NCBI GenBank assembly: GCA_014075215.1
Contig: CP046177.1
Location: 1,240,001 to 1,304,000, forward strand
Direction of reading: 5' to 3'
Source: Flavobacteriaceae bacterium
GTDB taxonomy: Bacteria; Bacteroidota; Bacteroidia; Flavobacteriales; Flavobacteriaceae
DNA: 64,000 nucleotides
Each line of letters opens with the position of its first letter. Position 1 is the stretch's first letter. The notes below the pieces were generated by a model, which worked only from the letters and a program-made list of their open reading frames with translations, was not told where the DNA came from and searched no databases. Both the position numbers and the translations under genes were made by a program. Positions 63,636 to 64,000 of the stretch are shown here, in pieces.

Positions 63636-64000
63636 ATGAAAAAACATATTTTAATAATTACTATCCTTTTTTTTAGTAAAAATTATGCACAAAACATTTT
63701 GGCGAATAAGAATCAAAAAAAATGGTTTAGCACCGTTGAGCTAGGGTTTTCCATACCCAATGAGACAAAATATAATTCTTCTCTGTTAGATGTTAACGGT
63801 AATTATTTAGAAGGTCTTAGCTTAAAATTATCAAATAAAGCAACTTACGGGGCTTTATATACTTTAAACTACCCTATTTTAAGAAGGTTAAGCTTGGGAG
63901 TAATTGGGGGCTATTCATATCATATTCAACCTGAAATATCAAATGTAAAATTAGGGGGTATTATAAGATATCATTTTGTCGATGCTAATTTGGCTAACTT
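63636..64000 (+). CDS. Secreted or outer-membrane protein, cut by the window end
   Basis: The gene starts at the ATG at 63636, 21 bases after the lipoprotein stop, and remains open at the window edge. The first 121 residues show a signal peptide (ILIITILFFSKNYAQ) and alternating strands (WFSTVELGFSIPN, LKLSNKATYGALYTLNYPIL, RLSLGVIGGYSYH) like an outer-membrane beta-barrel. Being co-directional with the lipoprotein gene, it may have been in the same operon. Family cannot be fixed from the fragment. Confidence 0.7.
   Translation, partial: MKKHILIITILFFSKNYAQNILANKNQKKWFSTVELGFSIPNETKYNSSLLDVNGNYLEGLSLKLSNKATYGALYTLNYPILRRLSLGVIGGYSYHIQPEISNVKLGGIIRYHFVDANLAN

Noticed and set aside
1..64000. 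CRISPR arrays, rRNA and tRNA genes
   Set aside because: No regularly spaced repeats with unique spacers, no rRNA-like stretches and no cloverleaf with a typical T-loop were seen on reading; short tRNAs could still be missed by eye.

Overview
The window is AT-rich chromosomal DNA from a member of the Bacteroidota, most likely a marine-type Flavobacteriaceae. The evidence is the SusC/SusD pair with FG-GAP and haloperoxidase neighbours, LytS/LytTR signalling with 2TM-domain proteins, many short lipoproteins with an S-C lipobox, Bacteroidota-type TAnnTTTG promoter motifs, and frequent TTG starts. I found no rRNA, tRNA or CRISPR array.

Layout. 1-8.1 kb: a tail-collar-like protein, pheT, pyrD, a LysE exporter, an HMG-CoA-lyase-like enzyme and a 5'-nucleotidase-like lipoprotein; two copies of a ~162 bp MITE lie in the gaps. 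8.5-9.5 kb: a three-gene minus-strand unit with a frameshifted lipoprotein, a 65-residue peptide with 8 cysteines and a two-helix membrane protein. 9.9-18.5 kb: guaB, then the conserved RDD / SpoIIM / membrane protein / DUF4129 / DUF4350 / MoxR / DUF58 cluster. 18.6-25.7 kb: an integron-like island. A tyrosine recombinase faces away from an attI-like site and three cassettes, each ending in an attC-like hairpin. The cassettes carry XRE+SymE, a C5-cytosine methyltransferase with its partner nuclease, and a Tae4-like lipoprotein amidase with a Tai4-like immunity lipoprotein. Two identical IS3-family elements (20.3 and 25.7 kb) interrupt or bound the array. 27-36 kb: a decayed SusD/SusC/haloperoxidase/FG-GAP locus. 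36.4-38.9 kb: an esterase-like gene split by an IS110 element with a candidate bridge-RNA region. 39-41.5 kb: menD and a transaldolase-like aldolase. 41.6-46.7 kb: broken IS elements around a truncated operon with a TIR protein and a PRMT-like methyltransferase. 46.9-51.4 kb: a LytTR regulator, four small 2TM proteins, a LytS-type kinase fused to a 2TM domain and a DUF2141 protein. 51.6-56.3 kb: glycogen synthesis glgA-glgC-glgB. 57-60.3 kb: thrS-infC-rpmI-rplT with a terminator. 60.8-64 kb: a Gly/Ser-linker lipoprotein split by an IS4-like element with an 11 bp target duplication, then the start of an outer-membrane protein.

Housekeeping blocks (pheT, guaB, MoxR cluster, menD, glg, thrS-rplT) look intact. 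The accessory regions between them carry most of the insertions, truncations and frameshifts. The most interesting unit is the integron-like island: each attC-like site has its own sequence but the same fold, and for two cassettes the start and end core sites are exact complements, as expected of mobile cassettes. Its integrase seems to lack the extra segment that defines classical IntI. Secondary leads are the MITE family, the cysteine-rich peptide unit, the TIR/methyltransferase operon and the IS110 noncoding end.
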